A stretch of 64,000 nt of DNA from Methylobacterium sp. FF17 (lineage in GTDB: Bacteria; Pseudomonadota; Alphaproteobacteria; Rhizobiales; Beijerinckiaceae). The DNA is taken from NCBI RefSeq assembly GCF_025813715.1, contig NZ_CP107532.1, positions 2,232,001 through 2,296,000 of the forward strand, read 5' to 3'. The notes beneath the pieces were generated by a model. That model made no database searches. It was not told where the DNA came from and was given only the letters and a program-made list of their open reading frames with translations. How positions within the stretch are numbered: the stretch's first letter is position 1; every line of letters begins with the position of its first letter. The translations under genes and the position numbers were made by a program. Positions 34,763-44,657 of this stretch are shown here, piece after piece.

Positions 34763-36925
34763 CTACCGGGCCGCCTTGGCCGCCCGGCGGCGCTCGGTCA
34801 GGATCCATTCCGTGTACCCGTTCGGCTGCGTGCGGCCCTTGAAGACGAGATCGCAGGCCGCCTGGAAGGCCGGACCGTCGAAGTCGGGAGCCATGGCCCG
34901 GTAGAGCGGATCGCCGGCGTTCTGGCGGTCGACCACCTTCGCCATGCGCTTGAGCGCCGTCATCACCTGCTCCTCGCTGACCACGCCGTGGTGCAGCCAG
35001 TTCGCGATGTGCTGGGACGAGATCCGTAAGGTGGCCCGATCCTCCATCAGCCCGACATCGTGGATGTCCGGCACCTTGGAGCAGCCCACGCCCTGGTCGA
35101 CCCAGCGGACGACGTAGCCGAGGATCCCCTGGACGTTGTTGTCGATCTCCTGGGCCACGTCGTCGGGGGCGAAGTTCGAGCGGGCCAGGGGAATCTCGAG
35201 GATCTCGTCGAGGGCCGAGCGCGGCCGGCGGGCGAGTTCCGCCTGACGCGCCCGCACGTCGGTCTCGTGGTAGTGCAGCGCGTGCAGGGTCGCGGCGGTC
35301 GGCGACGGCACCCAGGCGGTGCTCGCACCGGCCTTCGGGTGCGCGCCCTTCTGCATCAGCATGTCGGCCATGGCGTCGGGGGCCGCCCACATGCCCTTGC
35401 CGATCTGCGCCCGGTCGAGCAGCCCGCAATCCAGACCGACATCGACGTTGTTCTCCTCGTAGCCCTTGATCCAGGGCGTCGCCTTCATGTCGTTCTTGCG
35501 GATGACCGGGCCCGCCTCCATCGCGGTGTGGATCTCGTCCCCGGTGCGGTCGAGGAAGCCGGTGTTGATGAACACGACCCGCTCCGCCGCGGCCGCGATG
35601 CAGGCGGCGAGGTTGACCGTGGTGCGGCGCTCCTCGTCCATGATGCCCATCTTGAGGGTGTTCGCCTCGAGGCCCAGCATGGCTTCGACGCGCCCGAACA
35701 GCTCGACCGCGAAGGCGACTTCCTCGGGCCCGTGCATCTTCGGCTTGACGATGTAGACCGAGCCCTTGCGGCTGTTGCGCAGGCCGGAATCGCCCTTGAG
35801 ATCGTGGATCGCGATCATCGCGGTCACGGCGGCGTCGAGCATCCCTTCGGGGATCTCCCGCCCCTCGGCATCGAGCACCGCGTCGGTGTCCATGTGGTGG
35901 CCGACATTCCGCACCAGCATCAGGGAGCGGCCCGGCACCACCACCTCGCCGCCGTTCGGCGCGATGTAGTGCCGGTCGGGGTTGAGGCGCCGTTCCAGCG
36001 TGCGGCCGTCCTTCTCGACCGAGGCCGTCAGAGTGCCCTTCATCAGGCCGAGCCAGTTGCGGTAGACGACGACCTTGTCCTCGGCATCGACGGTCGCCAC
36101 GGAATCCTCGAGATCCATGATCGTCGAGACAGCCGATTCCAGCAGGATGTCGGCGACGCCGGACGCATCGAAGCGGCCGATCCGATGCGTCCGGTCGAGG
36201 ACGACCTCGACGTGCAGCCCGTTGTGCCGCAGGAGCAGGGAGGCGGGCATGCTGGCCCGGCCGCGGTAGCCCACGAACAGGTCCGGTCGCGCGAGCGGCA
36301 CGGTCTCGCCGGTGTTCATGTTGCCGACCAGCCCCCCGTGCTCCACCGCATAAGTGACCACGTCGGCATGGCGGCCACCGGCCAGAGGCACGAAGCGATC
36401 GAGATAGCTGCGGGCGCGGGTGACGACCCGGGCGCCGCGGGTGCGGTTGTAGCCGCCGCTGCGGATCGCGCCGCCTTCCTCCGAGATCACGTCGGTGCCG
36501 TAGAGGGCATCGTAGAGCGAGCCCCAGCGGGCATTGGCGGCATTGAGGGCGTAGCGGGCGTTCGAGACCGGCACGACGAGCTGCGGCCCGGCGATGCGGG
36601 CGATCTCGTCATCGACGTTCTCCGTCCGCACCGCCACCGGGCCCGGATCGGGCAGGAGATACCCGATCTCCCGCAGGTACGCCTTGTAGGCCGCGGGATC
36701 GTACGGCTTGCCGGCGCGCTCCCGGTGCCAGGCGTCGAGCTGCCCCTGGAACGCATCGCGCTTGGCGAGCAGGGCCCGGTTCCTCGGCGTCAGGTCGCGC
36801 ACGATCGCACCGAGGCCGCCCCAGAACACCTCGGGCGAAATGCCGGTGCCGGGCAGCGCCTCGTCGGCAACGAAGTCGTAGAGCACGCGGGCGACCGCGA
36901 GGCCGCCGATATCCATTCGATCCAT
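34763..36925 (-). CDS. glcB: Malate synthase G
   Basis: Condenses glyoxylate with acetyl-CoA to malate in the cytoplasm. The 720-residue length is right for the G isoform. Signatures include [18 protein letters not shown], the block [19 protein letters not shown], and [14 protein letters not shown]; the C-terminal domain with [19 protein letters not shown] is also complete. I chose ATG 36925 ([17 protein letters not shown]); the frame opens at 36964. Downstream of allA on the same strand with a 247-base gap, it would consume the glyoxylate released from ureidoglycolate. It also serves growth on C2 compounds. Confidence 0.95.
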   Translation of the reverse strand: MDRMDIGGLAVARVLYDFVADEALPGTGISPEVFWGGLGAIVRDLTPRNRALLAKRDAFQGQLDAWHRERAGKPYDPAAYKAYLREIGYLLPDPGPVAVRTENVDDEIARIAGPQLVVPVSNARYALNAANARWGSLYDALYGTDVISEEGGAIRSGGYNRTRGARVVTRARSYLDRFVPLAGGRHADVVTYAVEHGGLVGNMNTGETVPLARPDLFVGYRGRASMPASLLLRHNGLHVEVVLDRTHRIGRFDASGVADILLESAVSTIMDLEDSVATVDAEDKVVVYRNWLGLMKGTLTASVEKDGRTLERRLNPDRHYIAPNGGEVVVPGRSLMLVRNVGHHMDTDAVLDAEGREIPEGMLDAAVTAMIAIHDLKGDSGLRNSRKGSVYIVKPKMHGPEEVAFAVELFGRVEAMLGLEANTLKMGIMDEERRTTVNLAACIAAAAERVVFINTGFLDRTGDEIHTAMEAGPVIRKNDMKATPWIKGYEENNVDVGLDCGLLDRAQIGKGMWAAPDAMADMLMQKGAHPKAGASTAWVPSPTAATLHALHYHETDVRARQAELARRPRSALDEILEIPLARSNFAPDDVAQEIDNNVQGILGYVVRWVDQGVGCSKVPDIHDVGLMEDRATLRISSQHIANWLHHGVVSEEQVMTALKRMAKVVDRQNAGDPLYRAMAPDFDGPAFQAACDLVFKGRTQPNGYTEWILTERRRAAKAAR

Positions 36926-37172
36926 CTTCAATCCATTCCAGGAAGGCGTGCGGCGGAATACCATCTGGGGTGCTCATGCCAACCGCCGATGGCGATCAAC
37001 CGGTCCGAGGACAAAACGCGCGGTCGCGCGCTGCACGGGAGCCGCCCAAGCAACGGCAGGACCACCGTCTCACCGAGAGCCGCGAGACACCGAGGCCCCG
37101 CGAAGATCTACCTAGGGCGGACGATGCCGTCTGGCCCGTGCGTCGAGCCCTCCAGCACCCGAGCGAAAGGCA
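36926..37172. other. Gap between allA and glcB
   Basis: This gap of 247 bases holds no gene and is long enough for a separate promoter for glcB. I see no clear operator. Confidence 0.3.
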
Positions 37173-37679
37173 TCACCCCGGCTGTCGTATCCGTATCGAC
37201 CAGGGCGTCTCGAACGTGAATTCCTCCAGATTCGTGCCGGGGCCTCCGCGATCGACCACGAGGAAGTCCTGGGGGGCGCCGAACGGGGTCAGCACGCCGT
37301 GCCACGTCCCGATCGCGTAGCAGATTCCCTGCCCCGGTGCGGTGACGAAGGCGCGCGGCCGGCCGGGGCGGCCGTCCGCGTCGGGGCAGACCACCACGAG
37401 GAACGGCGCGGCGTTCAGGGGCAGGAAGGCCTGCGCGCCCAGCGGATGGCGCTCCACGAGGCTCACCGCGAGGGGCAGGCCATAGGGCTCGGCCTCGACG
37501 TAGCCGATCACCACGTGCCCGTCCTCGCCCGCCACCCGCACCTGCGCGAGGTCGTGAAAGCGGCGGGCTTTGCCGGCATTCATCGGGCGCGGCGCGACGG
37601 CGTCCTTGTCGATCACCGTGCCGAACGGGGCGAAGGCCTCCGGCGTCAGCGGCTCGGCGACGATCAGGCGCTCGCTCAT
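37173..37679 (-). CDS. allA: Ureidoglycolate lyase
   Basis: Splits (S)-ureidoglycolate into glyoxylate and urea, the last step of purine-ureide breakdown. The 168-residue protein has the cupin-type family blocks PEAFAPFGTVI, ERHPLGAQAFLPL and GTWHGVLTPFG, which carry the active-site histidines. ATG 37679 overlaps the allE stop (ATGA), so the two steps are translated together. Its products fit the neighbours: glyoxylate for malate synthase G. Urea handling genes are not in the window. Confidence 0.92.
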   Translation of the reverse strand: MSERLIVAEPLTPEAFAPFGTVIDKDAVAPRPMNAGKARRFHDLAQVRVAGEDGHVVIGYVEAEPYGLPLAVSLVERHPLGAQAFLPLNAAPFLVVVCPDADGRPGRPRAFVTAPGQGICYAIGTWHGVLTPFGAPQDFLVVDRGGPGTNLEEFTFETPWSIRIRQPG

Positions 37680-38515
37680 CGGGCGGCCCGGAACGGCGCG
37701 AGCGCGGCGTGCCGATTGACGTCCTTGTAGAGCAGGTAGCGGAAGGGGCCGGGGCCGCCGGCGTAGCAGGCCTGCGGGCAGTAGGCGCGCAGCCACATGA
37801 AGTCGCCGGCCTCCACCTCGACCCAGTCGCGGTTGAGCCGGTAGACCGCCTTGCCCTCCAGCACGAACAGGCCGTGCTCCATCACATGCGTCTCCTCGAA
37901 CGGGATCGAGGCGCCCGGGCGCATGGCGACGATGTTGACGTGCATGTCGTGGCGCACGTCGTCGGAGGCGACGAAGCGGGTCGTGGCCCAGGCTCCGTCG
38001 GTGCCGGGCATCGGCGTCGGCGTGACCGCGGATTCATGGGTGACGAAGGCCGGCGGCAGCTCGATGCCCGGCACCCGCGCGTAGGCCTTGCGGATCCAGT
38101 GGAAGCGGGCGGGGCCCGTCCCGTCGTTGCGAAGGCTCCAGGCGGTGCCCGGCGGCAGATAGGCGTAGCTGCCGGGGACGAGGTCGTGCGCCCGACCGTC
38201 GAGGACGAGGCGGACCTGTCCCTCCACCACGAACAGCACGCCCTCCGCCTCCGGATCGGGCTCCGGCCGGTCGCTGCCGCCGCCGGGCGCGACCGCCATC
38301 AGGGATTGCGCGAAGGTCTCGGAGAAGCCCGAGAGGGGCCGCGCCAGCATCCAGGCCTGCGTGCCTTCCCAGAACGGCAGCACGGAGGTGACGATGTCGC
38401 TCATCACGCCCCTGGGGATGACCGCATAGGCCTCGGTGAACACGGCTCGGCCGGTCATCAGCGCGGTCTGGGGCGGCAGGCCGCCGCAGGGCGGGTTGTA
38501 GGGCGATGAGGTCAT
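37676..38515 (-). CDS. allE: (S)-ureidoglycine aminohydrolase
   Basis: A 279-residue bicupin that removes ammonia from ureidoglycine to give ureidoglycolate, using Mn2+. Both cupin halves are visible: the N-terminal one with EGVLFVVEGQVRLVLDG and GSYAYLPPGTAWSL, the C-terminal one with EETHVMEHGLFVLEGKAVY and EAGDFMWLRAYCPQACYAG. Start MTSSPYNPPCGGLP at 38515 has GGAG ahead; the frame runs on to 38578. It is coupled to allA by ATGA overlap and lies 137 bases after dctA. Confidence 0.92.
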   Translation of the reverse strand: MTSSPYNPPCGGLPPQTALMTGRAVFTEAYAVIPRGVMSDIVTSVLPFWEGTQAWMLARPLSGFSETFAQSLMAVAPGGGSDRPEPDPEAEGVLFVVEGQVRLVLDGRAHDLVPGSYAYLPPGTAWSLRNDGTGPARFHWIRKAYARVPGIELPPAFVTHESAVTPTPMPGTDGAWATTRFVASDDVRHDMHVNIVAMRPGASIPFEETHVMEHGLFVLEGKAVYRLNRDWVEVEAGDFMWLRAYCPQACYAGGPGPFRYLLYKDVNRHAALAPFRAAR

Positions 38516-38652
38516 CGAGCGTCTCCGGTGATCCGGCTTGTACCGCGGAACCCGGGCGGGGCAGCCGCGGAACCGCATCGGTCAGGTTTCGAGTGCAGAG
38601 TTCGGGGGCAGGTTTCGGGCCAGATGCCGGTCCGTGTGGCGAAGCGCCCCCG

Positions 38653-39963
38653 TCAGGCGGAGCGCGGTGCCGCGATCGGCCCTTCGAGGATCGCGGCCGT
38701 ATCCGTCGTGACCTCGCCATCGAGGACGCGCCGAGCCTGCGCGTGATCGATGTCGCCTTCCCAGGTCGCGATCACCACCGTCGCCACGCAGTTGCCGATC
38801 AGGTTGCCGAGGGCACGGGCGATGCCGACGAACCAATCGATCGACAGCACCAGCACGAGGCCGATCACCGGGATTTCGGGGACGGCCGACAGGGTGGCGG
38901 CCAGCACGACGATGGCCGAGCCGGGCACGCCGTGCGCGCCCTTCGAGGTCAGGAGCGCGATGCCGAGGATCAGCATCAGGTGCCCGAAGGAGAGATCCGT
39001 GTTGGTGGCCTGGGCGATGAAGACCGTGGCGAGGGTCAGGTACAGCGAGAAGGCATCGAGGTTGAACGAGTATCCGGTCGGGATCACGAGGCCGACGGTC
39101 GAGTCCTTGATGCCGAGCCGCTCCAGCTTGCGCATGACCTGCGGCAGCACGCAGTCCGAGGAGGCGGTGCCGGCCACGACGGTCAATTCCTCGCGCAGGT
39201 AGGCGAGCAGCTTGAAGATGCTGAAGCCGGCCAGCCTCAGGATGCCGCCGAGCACCACGAAGACGAAGAACGCGACGCCCGCGTAGAAAAGCACCACCAG
39301 CATGCCGAGCTGCTTCAGCGAGCCGACGCCGTACTTGCCCACCGTGAAGGCGACGGCGCCGAGGACGCCGAGCGGCGCGAGCCTGACGATGAAGCCGATG
39401 ATCTTGAACAGGACCTCGGTGATGCGCCCGATGCTGTCGGCCAGGGGCTTGCCGCTCTCGCCCAGGAGCGAGAGACCGGCGCCGAACAGGATCGCGATGA
39501 TGAGGACCTGAAGGATTTCACCCTTGGCGAAGGCGTCCACCAGCGTGGTCGGGATGAGCTTCATCAGGAAGTCGACCGTCCCGGTGACCTGACCGACCCG
39601 GTCGGTGTAGCCGGCGATCGATTTCGCGTCCAAGCTCGCCACGTCGACGTTCATGCCGTGGCCCGGTGCGAAGACGTAGGCCAGAACCAGACCGAGCACG
39701 AGGGCGAGGGTCGTGACCGCCTCGAAGTAGATCAGGGACTTGAGGCCGACGCGACCGACCTTTCGCAGATCGCCGGCGCCGACGATGCCATGGACGACGA
39801 CGCCGAAGACGAGCGGCGCGATCGCCATCTTGATGAGCTTGATGAACCCGTCGCCCAGCGGCTTCAGCATCACCGCCACGTTCGGCCAGAGCATGCCCAC
39901 GACGATGCCGAGGACGAGGGCGGCGACCACCTGCCCGAACAACGAACCGAAGAACCGCTTCAT
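38653..39963 (-). CDS. dctA: C4-dicarboxylate:cation symporter (DctA-like)
   Basis: A 436-residue inner-membrane carrier of the DAACS family with eight helices and two re-entrant loops. The signature blocks GTASSDCVLPQVM (the serine-rich loop) and IPTGYSFNLD are present, and the N-terminus MKRFFGSLFGQVVAAL is typical. DctA takes up succinate, fumarate and malate; some homologues also carry other small anions such as orotate. Here it is the first gene of a set leading into ureide and glyoxylate metabolism, so it may import a ureide-related acid. A divergent LysR gene begins 208 bases away. Confidence 0.92.
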   Translation of the reverse strand: MKRFFGSLFGQVVAALVLGIVVGMLWPNVAVMLKPLGDGFIKLIKMAIAPLVFGVVVHGIVGAGDLRKVGRVGLKSLIYFEAVTTLALVLGLVLAYVFAPGHGMNVDVASLDAKSIAGYTDRVGQVTGTVDFLMKLIPTTLVDAFAKGEILQVLIIAILFGAGLSLLGESGKPLADSIGRITEVLFKIIGFIVRLAPLGVLGAVAFTVGKYGVGSLKQLGMLVVLFYAGVAFFVFVVLGGILRLAGFSIFKLLAYLREELTVVAGTASSDCVLPQVMRKLERLGIKDSTVGLVIPTGYSFNLDAFSLYLTLATVFIAQATNTDLSFGHLMLILGIALLTSKGAHGVPGSAIVVLAATLSAVPEIPVIGLVLVLSIDWFVGIARALGNLIGNCVATVVIATWEGDIDHAQARRVLDGEVTTDTAAILEGPIAAPRSA

Positions 39964-40118
39964 CACACACCCGTCCGTCGTTGCGCCGTTCCGTGCCGGG
40001 ATCAGCCGGTTCACCGCGGGCAGGACCCGCGCCGCAGGCGCCGCGCAGGGGCGGCGTTATCCTGCAGGTCGTCGCATGCCTTCAACACGCGGTGGCACCA
40101 TGTTGCGTGACAATCTAG

Positions 40119-40152
40119 ACGTCAAATATTTCATATATCTCGTTTGAGACGT
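40119..40152. promoter_or_regulatory. Imperfect inverted repeat, candidate LysR operator
   Basis: ACGTCAAA (40119-40126) and TTTGAGACGT (40143-40152) face each other across an AT-rich spacer. The repeat lies 20 bases ahead of the LysR start and about 155 bases ahead of dctA. LysR proteins usually bind such imperfect dyads in the divergent region and control both genes. Confidence 0.45.
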
Positions 40153-40171
40153 TTTCGATATTAGTTGGTCT

Positions 40172-41068
40172 ATGGAACTCCGACATCTCCGCTATTTCGT
40201 GGCTGTCGCCCGGCATCTCAGCTTCACCGCGGCCGCCGAGAGCCTCGGTGTCGCCCAACCCCCACTGAGCCAGCAGATCCGCGATCTCGAGATTAAGGTC
40301 GGGACTGCGTTGTTCGAACGGACGACGCGTCGGGTGTCGTTGACGCGGGCGGGGGTCGACTTCCTGGCGCAGGCGCTCGACATCCTGGAAAAGTCCGGCG
40401 AGGCCGTCGCGCGGGCGCGCGCCATCGGCGCCGGTGCGGCCGGGATCGTGAATGTCGGCCTGACGGGATCGATGCTGGCCGGACCTCTCGGAAGTGCCAT
40501 CCGGAACTTCTCGATCACCTATCCGGGTGTCGATCTGCGCATCCACGAGATGTCGCCGGATCGCCAGATCTCGATGCTGAAGGCCGGACAGACCGACATC
40601 AGCTTCCTGCGCAGCCCACCACAGGATCTCGATCTCGTCAGCGAACGTGCCTGGTGCGAGACCGTCACCCTCGTTTTGCCGAAAGGCCATCGCCTGTCGC
40701 GAATGGCGGCGATCGACCTCGCCGATCTGAGCCAGGAACGGTTCGTGTTCCTGCGGCTCTCCGATTCGCTGTTCGCCAAATACCTGTGGGATTGCTGCGT
40801 CGGTGCCGGGTTCGTCCCGACCATCACGCATCAGGTCGTGGAGGCCGCGTCGTTGACGAGCCTCGTCGCGGCGGGGCTCGGGATCGCCATCATTCCGGAA
40901 TTCGTTGCCCGGCTGGCGCATGCGGATGTGGTCTACAAGCCCCTTAAGGGGAAACCGATCCACGCCGACGTCTATGCTCTGTGGTCCAAAGAGAAGGCCG
41001 GGCCGTTGATCGGCAACTTCCTGACCTTTTTCGCCCCGGGAGAAGCGCGGACGCAGCACGGCTTCTAA
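40172..41068 (+). CDS. LysR-family regulator divergent from dctA
   Basis: Standard LysR layout over 298 residues: winged helix-turn-helix at 1-60 (MELRHLRYFVAVARHLSFTA, then LGVAQPPLSQQIRDLE), linker helix, and a two-lobed effector domain from about 90. Closest in style to CatR/BenM-type regulators of acid catabolism. Its position suggests that it controls dctA and the ureide genes, with a ureide or dicarboxylate as co-inducer; that is inference. The ATG is preceded by only a weak ribosome site. Confidence 0.9.
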   Translation: MELRHLRYFVAVARHLSFTAAAESLGVAQPPLSQQIRDLEIKVGTALFERTTRRVSLTRAGVDFLAQALDILEKSGEAVARARAIGAGAAGIVNVGLTGSMLAGPLGSAIRNFSITYPGVDLRIHEMSPDRQISMLKAGQTDISFLRSPPQDLDLVSERAWCETVTLVLPKGHRLSRMAAIDLADLSQERFVFLRLSDSLFAKYLWDCCVGAGFVPTITHQVVEAASLTSLVAAGLGIAIIPEFVARLAHADVVYKPLKGKPIHADVYALWSKEKAGPLIGNFLTFFAPGEARTQHGF

Positions 41069-41302
41069 CCGGGATCTGGCCATCGGCCGGCTTCGCAGGA
41101 GGCATCAATCCGAGCAACGCGTTGGACCGTTCGCGCGCGCTGCCTGGGGCGATTTGGCGAATATCCGCTCGATGTACCCTGTAGTTGTACGCGACGCAGC
41201 AAAAGAAATTTTGCATGCCAGCGAAGTCCGCTTAACGTTTTTCTGCGATCTTCAGTCCGACGCCGGCTCTATCTGCTTGCATGACCGGACTGAGGACTCA
41301 TC

Positions 41303-42991
41303 GTGTCGACGCGAAACCTATCCATCCGCGCAAGGCTCGTCGCGGCTTTCTCGATCCTGACGCTCCTCGCCCTCGGATTAGGCCTGCTGGGCCTCATCGG
41401 AACACAGCGGATGCGGGACCAGGCTCTCAACATCGAGACCAACTGGCTGCCGAGCATGCGTGTTCTCGGCGAGATCGATACGCTGACCGCACGGACGAGC
41501 GCCCTCGTCCTCCGGCACACACAGGCCACCGATCCGGCGCTCGTCGCCAGCATCGAGAAGGACATGGGTCGCTTCGGTCAAACGCTCGCGGCGAAGAAGA
41601 CGACCTACGAACCGATGATTGCCTCTCCGGAGGAGCGCACGCTCTACGAGACGTTCACGCGTGAAGCCGGGAACTTCGAAACGGTACGCCAATCCATTCT
41701 CGAACTCTCGCGCGCCGGTCAGAAAACCCAGGCCTACGAGCTTTATGAGCAGAAGGGTATCGTCCCGCGCCGTGCGGCCTCTGCGGCCCTCGATAAGCTC
41801 ATTGCCATGAACAACGACGGGGCTGCAGAGGCGCAGGCCCGCAGCAAGGCCGTCTTCGAGGACACCCGCACGTGGGACCTAGCTGCCATGGGCTTCGCGG
41901 TCGCCCTGTCGGCGATCTCCGCGATCCTCATCATTCGCGGCATCACGCAGGGCATCGGCGCCGTCGTGCAACCCATGCAGGCACTAGCCGGGGGCGACCT
42001 CTCCGTGACCATCCCGCATCAGGGCGCCCGCACCGAGATCGGCACCATCGCGGACGCCGTGCAGGTGTTCAAGGACAGCCTGATCCGGATGAAGGGGCTG
42101 GAAGAGGAGACCGTGCTGGCGCGGGCGGGTGCCGAGACGCAGCGCAAGGCCGCGATGCGGGCCATGGCCGACAGCTTCGAGGACGCGGTGGGCGGCATCA
42201 TCAGCATGGTGACGAGCTCGGCCACCGAGCTGCAGGCCACGGCCCAGAGCATGGCCGGAACCGCGACCCAGACCGCCAACCAGACCGCCAGCGTTGCGGC
42301 GGCCGCTGAAGAAGCCGCTTGCAACGTCAACACCGTCGCGGCGGCCGCCGAGGAACTCGGCTCCTCCGTGCAGGAGATCGGCCGCCAGGTGAGCACGTCG
42401 GCCACGATGGCGCACGGCGCCGTCCAGGAAGCGGCCGAGACGGCTGAGTTGGTGCAGCAGCTGAGCACGGCGGTCGCCCGCATCGACGACGTGGTCGCGA
42501 TGATCACCTCGATCGCCGGCCAGACCAACCTCCTGGCGCTCAACGCCACCATCGAGGCGGCGCGCGCCGGCGAAGCCGGACGCGGCTTCGCCGTGGTCGC
42601 CGCGGAGGTCAAGGAACTCGCCAACCAGACCGCCCGGGCCACGCAGGAGATCGGGGGGCACATCAGCCAGATCCAGGGCTCCACCGCCCGCGCCGTCTCA
42701 TCGATCGGAAGCATCACCGCGCGTATCCAGGACATCAGCGGTGTGGCGACGACGATCGCGGCCGCCGTCGAGCAACAAGGGGCGGCCACCCAGGAGATCG
42801 TCCGCAACGTGGCTCAGGCCGCGACGGGGACGAGCGAGGTCACGAGCAACATCTCGGGCGTGGCGGGAGCGGCCGAAGAGACCGGCGCCGCAGCGAGCCA
42901 GGTGCTCGGCGCGGCCTCGGAACTGTCGCGGCAATCGGAGCACCTCAACGCCGAAGTGGACCGTTTCCTGGCGACGGTTCGTGCGGCCTGA
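41303..42991 (+). CDS. Methyl-accepting chemotaxis protein (transmembrane)
   Basis: A 562-residue chemoreceptor. The start is GTG at 41303 with GAGGA seven bases ahead. Helices at about 12-34 and 192-213 enclose a periplasmic four-helix-bundle sensor with [16 protein letters not shown], as in the MCP/4HB group. HAMP spans 215-265. The kinase-control hairpin near residue 405 is canonical ([20 protein letters not shown]). The protein ends in FLATVRAA without a CheR/CheB-tethering pentapeptide. Its signalling half is nearly identical in pattern to that of the receptor at 59.2 kb, so the two share a recent ancestor. Confidence 0.92.
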   Translation: MSTRNLSIRARLVAAFSILTLLALGLGLLGLIGTQRMRDQALNIETNWLPSMRVLGEIDTLTARTSALVLRHTQATDPALVASIEKDMGRFGQTLAAKKTTYEPMIASPEERTLYETFTREAGNFETVRQSILELSRAGQKTQAYELYEQKGIVPRRAASAALDKLIAMNNDGAAEAQARSKAVFEDTRTWDLAAMGFAVALSAISAILIIRGITQGIGAVVQPMQALAGGDLSVTIPHQGARTEIGTIADAVQVFKDSLIRMKGLEEETVLARAGAETQRKAAMRAMADSFEDAVGGIISMVTSSATELQATAQSMAGTATQTANQTASVAAAAEEAACNVNTVAAAAEELGSSVQEIGRQVSTSATMAHGAVQEAAETAELVQQLSTAVARIDDVVAMITSIAGQTNLLALNATIEAARAGEAGRGFAVVAAEVKELANQTARATQEIGGHISQIQGSTARAVSSIGSITARIQDISGVATTIAAAVEQQGAATQEIVRNVAQAATGTSEVTSNISGVAGAAEETGAAASQVLGAASELSRQSEHLNAEVDRFLATVRAA

Positions 42992-43155
42992 AACCGCCAG
43001 AGTGTGCGGGCGGGGCTCATCCCCTGGGCTCCCGCGACCGTTCAGACCCGCGCCGTCTCCCCTCTTCGCGATGGATCGCTCGGCCGGGAGACGGTAGGAT
43101 CGGGTGACCGGGCCGGGTTCGTCGGCCCGGGTGCCGAGCGGGTCTTTTTCGGTCC

Positions 43156-43929
43156 ATGACCATGATGTCCGTCGATCTGAACTCCGACCTCGGCGAAGGA
43201 TACGGCAGCTATCGCATCGGGGACGACGACGGCATGCTGGCCCTCGTCACCTCCGCGAACGTCGCCTGCGGCTTCCATGCGGGCGACCCGGAGATCATGG
43301 CGCGGACCTTCGCCGCCGCGCGCGGACGCGGCGTCGCCGTCGGCGCACATCCAGGGTATCCGGATCTCTGGGGCTTCGGCCGCCGGCGGATCCCGTACCG
43401 GGCCGACGAGATCGAGCGGATCGTCGCCTATCAGGTCGGCGCGGCCCAGGCGCTCGCGCGCTATGCCGGGCACCCCATCACCTACGTCAAGCCACACGGC
43501 GCGCTGGCCAACGTGGCCTGCCGGGAAGCCGATGTCGCGGATGCGATCGCGCGGGCCGTGCGGGCGGTCGATCCCGACCTGTCCCTCCTCGCCATCGCCC
43601 GGACGGAGCAGGTCCGCGCCGGCGAGCGCTGCGGGCTGCGGGTCTACCAGGAGGTCTTCGCCGATCGCGGCTACGACGACGAGGGACTGCTCATCGAGCG
43701 CGGTCTTCCCGGTGCCCTGCTGGAGGATGCGGAGGAGGCCGCCCGTCGCGCCGTCGCCATGGTCGGCGAGGGGGCCATCCTGTGCGCCTCGGGGCGGCGG
43801 CTGCGCACGCCGATCCACTCCCTCTGCGTGCACGGCGATACCCCCCATGCCGTCGACCTCGCCCGACGCGTGCGGGCCGGGCTCGAACGGGCCGGGATCG
43901 CGCTGTCGTCCTTCGGGGCGGGGGCATGA
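43156..43929 (+). CDS. pxpA: 5-oxoprolinase subunit PxpA
   Basis: First subunit of the ATP-dependent PxpABC enzyme that opens 5-oxoproline (pyroglutamate) to glutamate. The LamB/YcsF family block SVDLNSDLGEGYGSY and the following TSANVACGFHAGDPEIM are unmistakable, and HPGYPDLWGFGRR comes next. The length of 257 residues is slightly above E. coli PxpA. The gene order pxpA-pxpB-pxpC is canonical, with ATGA overlaps that support complex assembly. 5-Oxoproline forms spontaneously from glutamine and gamma-glutamyl compounds, so the complex is a repair and salvage system. Confidence 0.95.
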   Translation: MTMMSVDLNSDLGEGYGSYRIGDDDGMLALVTSANVACGFHAGDPEIMARTFAAARGRGVAVGAHPGYPDLWGFGRRRIPYRADEIERIVAYQVGAAQALARYAGHPITYVKPHGALANVACREADVADAIARAVRAVDPDLSLLAIARTEQVRAGERCGLRVYQEVFADRGYDDEGLLIERGLPGALLEDAEEAARRAVAMVGEGAILCASGRRLRTPIHSLCVHGDTPHAVDLARRVRAGLERAGIALSSFGAGA

Positions 43930-44657
43930 ACCCGCCGCCGACGCGTGCCCCGCGCCTGCTCGACGTCGGCGAAGCCGCCCTCGTGGTGGAGTTCGGGAGC
44001 ACGGTCGACCCGGCTACGAACGACCGGGTCGTGGCCCTCGACACCGCCCTCCGTGACGCCGGGGTCGCCGGTCTGCGGGAATGCGTCCCGACCTACCGCT
44101 CGCTGATGATCCACTACGATCCCCTGGTCATCGACCGGGCGCGACTCGGTGACGTCGTCACGGATCTCCTGGCCCGGGTGGGACCCTGCGCGCGGGCCGG
44201 GCGGCTCTGGACGCTGCCCTGCTGCTACGATCCGGCCCTGGCCGAGGATCTCGCGGCCGTCGCCGCCTGGGCCGGTGTTCCGGCGGCGGAAGTGGCCGCC
44301 CGTCACGCCGGATCGGATTACCGCGTCTACATGTACGGCTTCGCGCCGGGCTTTGCCTATCTCGGCGGTCTCGCCGCCGATCTCGGCATCCCGCGACGCG
44401 ACAGCCCGCGCGCGCCGCATCCGGCCAATGCCCTCCTGATCGGCGGTGGCTTGGCCGCCGTGGCGACCGTCCCGATGCCGACGGGCTGGTACGTGATCGG
44501 CCGGACTCCCGAGCGGCTCTATTCCGCGAGCCGCGAGCGGACCTTCCTGGTCGAGACCGGGGACACCCTGCGCTTCGAGGCGATCGACGCCGCGACCTTC
44601 GCGGCCCTCGACGGGCGGGCCGCCGGCGGCGAGACCGTCGCGCGGGTGGACGGCTGA
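43926..44657 (+). CDS. pxpB: 5-oxoprolinase subunit PxpB (KipI-type)
   Basis: The 243-residue subunit starts in the pxpA stop (ATGA). It shows the cyclophilin-like KipI/Ahs1 fold: ALVVEFGSTVDPATNDRV near the start, YMYGFAPGFAYLGGL in the middle, and GWYVIGRTPERLY near the end. In Bacillus KipI also inhibits KinA, but with PxpA and PxpC alongside it the enzymatic role is by far the more likely. Its stop shares one base with the pxpC start. Confidence 0.94.
   Translation: MNPPPTRAPRLLDVGEAALVVEFGSTVDPATNDRVVALDTALRDAGVAGLRECVPTYRSLMIHYDPLVIDRARLGDVVTDLLARVGPCARAGRLWTLPCCYDPALAEDLAAVAAWAGVPAAEVAARHAGSDYRVYMYGFAPGFAYLGGLAADLGIPRRDSPRAPHPANALLIGGGLAAVATVPMPTGWYVIGRTPERLYSASRERTFLVETGDTLRFEAIDAATFAALDGRAAGGETVARVDG

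Noticed and set aside
35060..37219. A 719-codon open frame antisense to malate synthase
   Set aside because: It is a mirror of glcB codon bias, has no ribosome site and no recognisable domain.
38506..40110. A 534-codon open frame antisense to dctA
   Set aside because: The predicted product is an implausible acidic and basic low-complexity chain that shadows the carrier gene.
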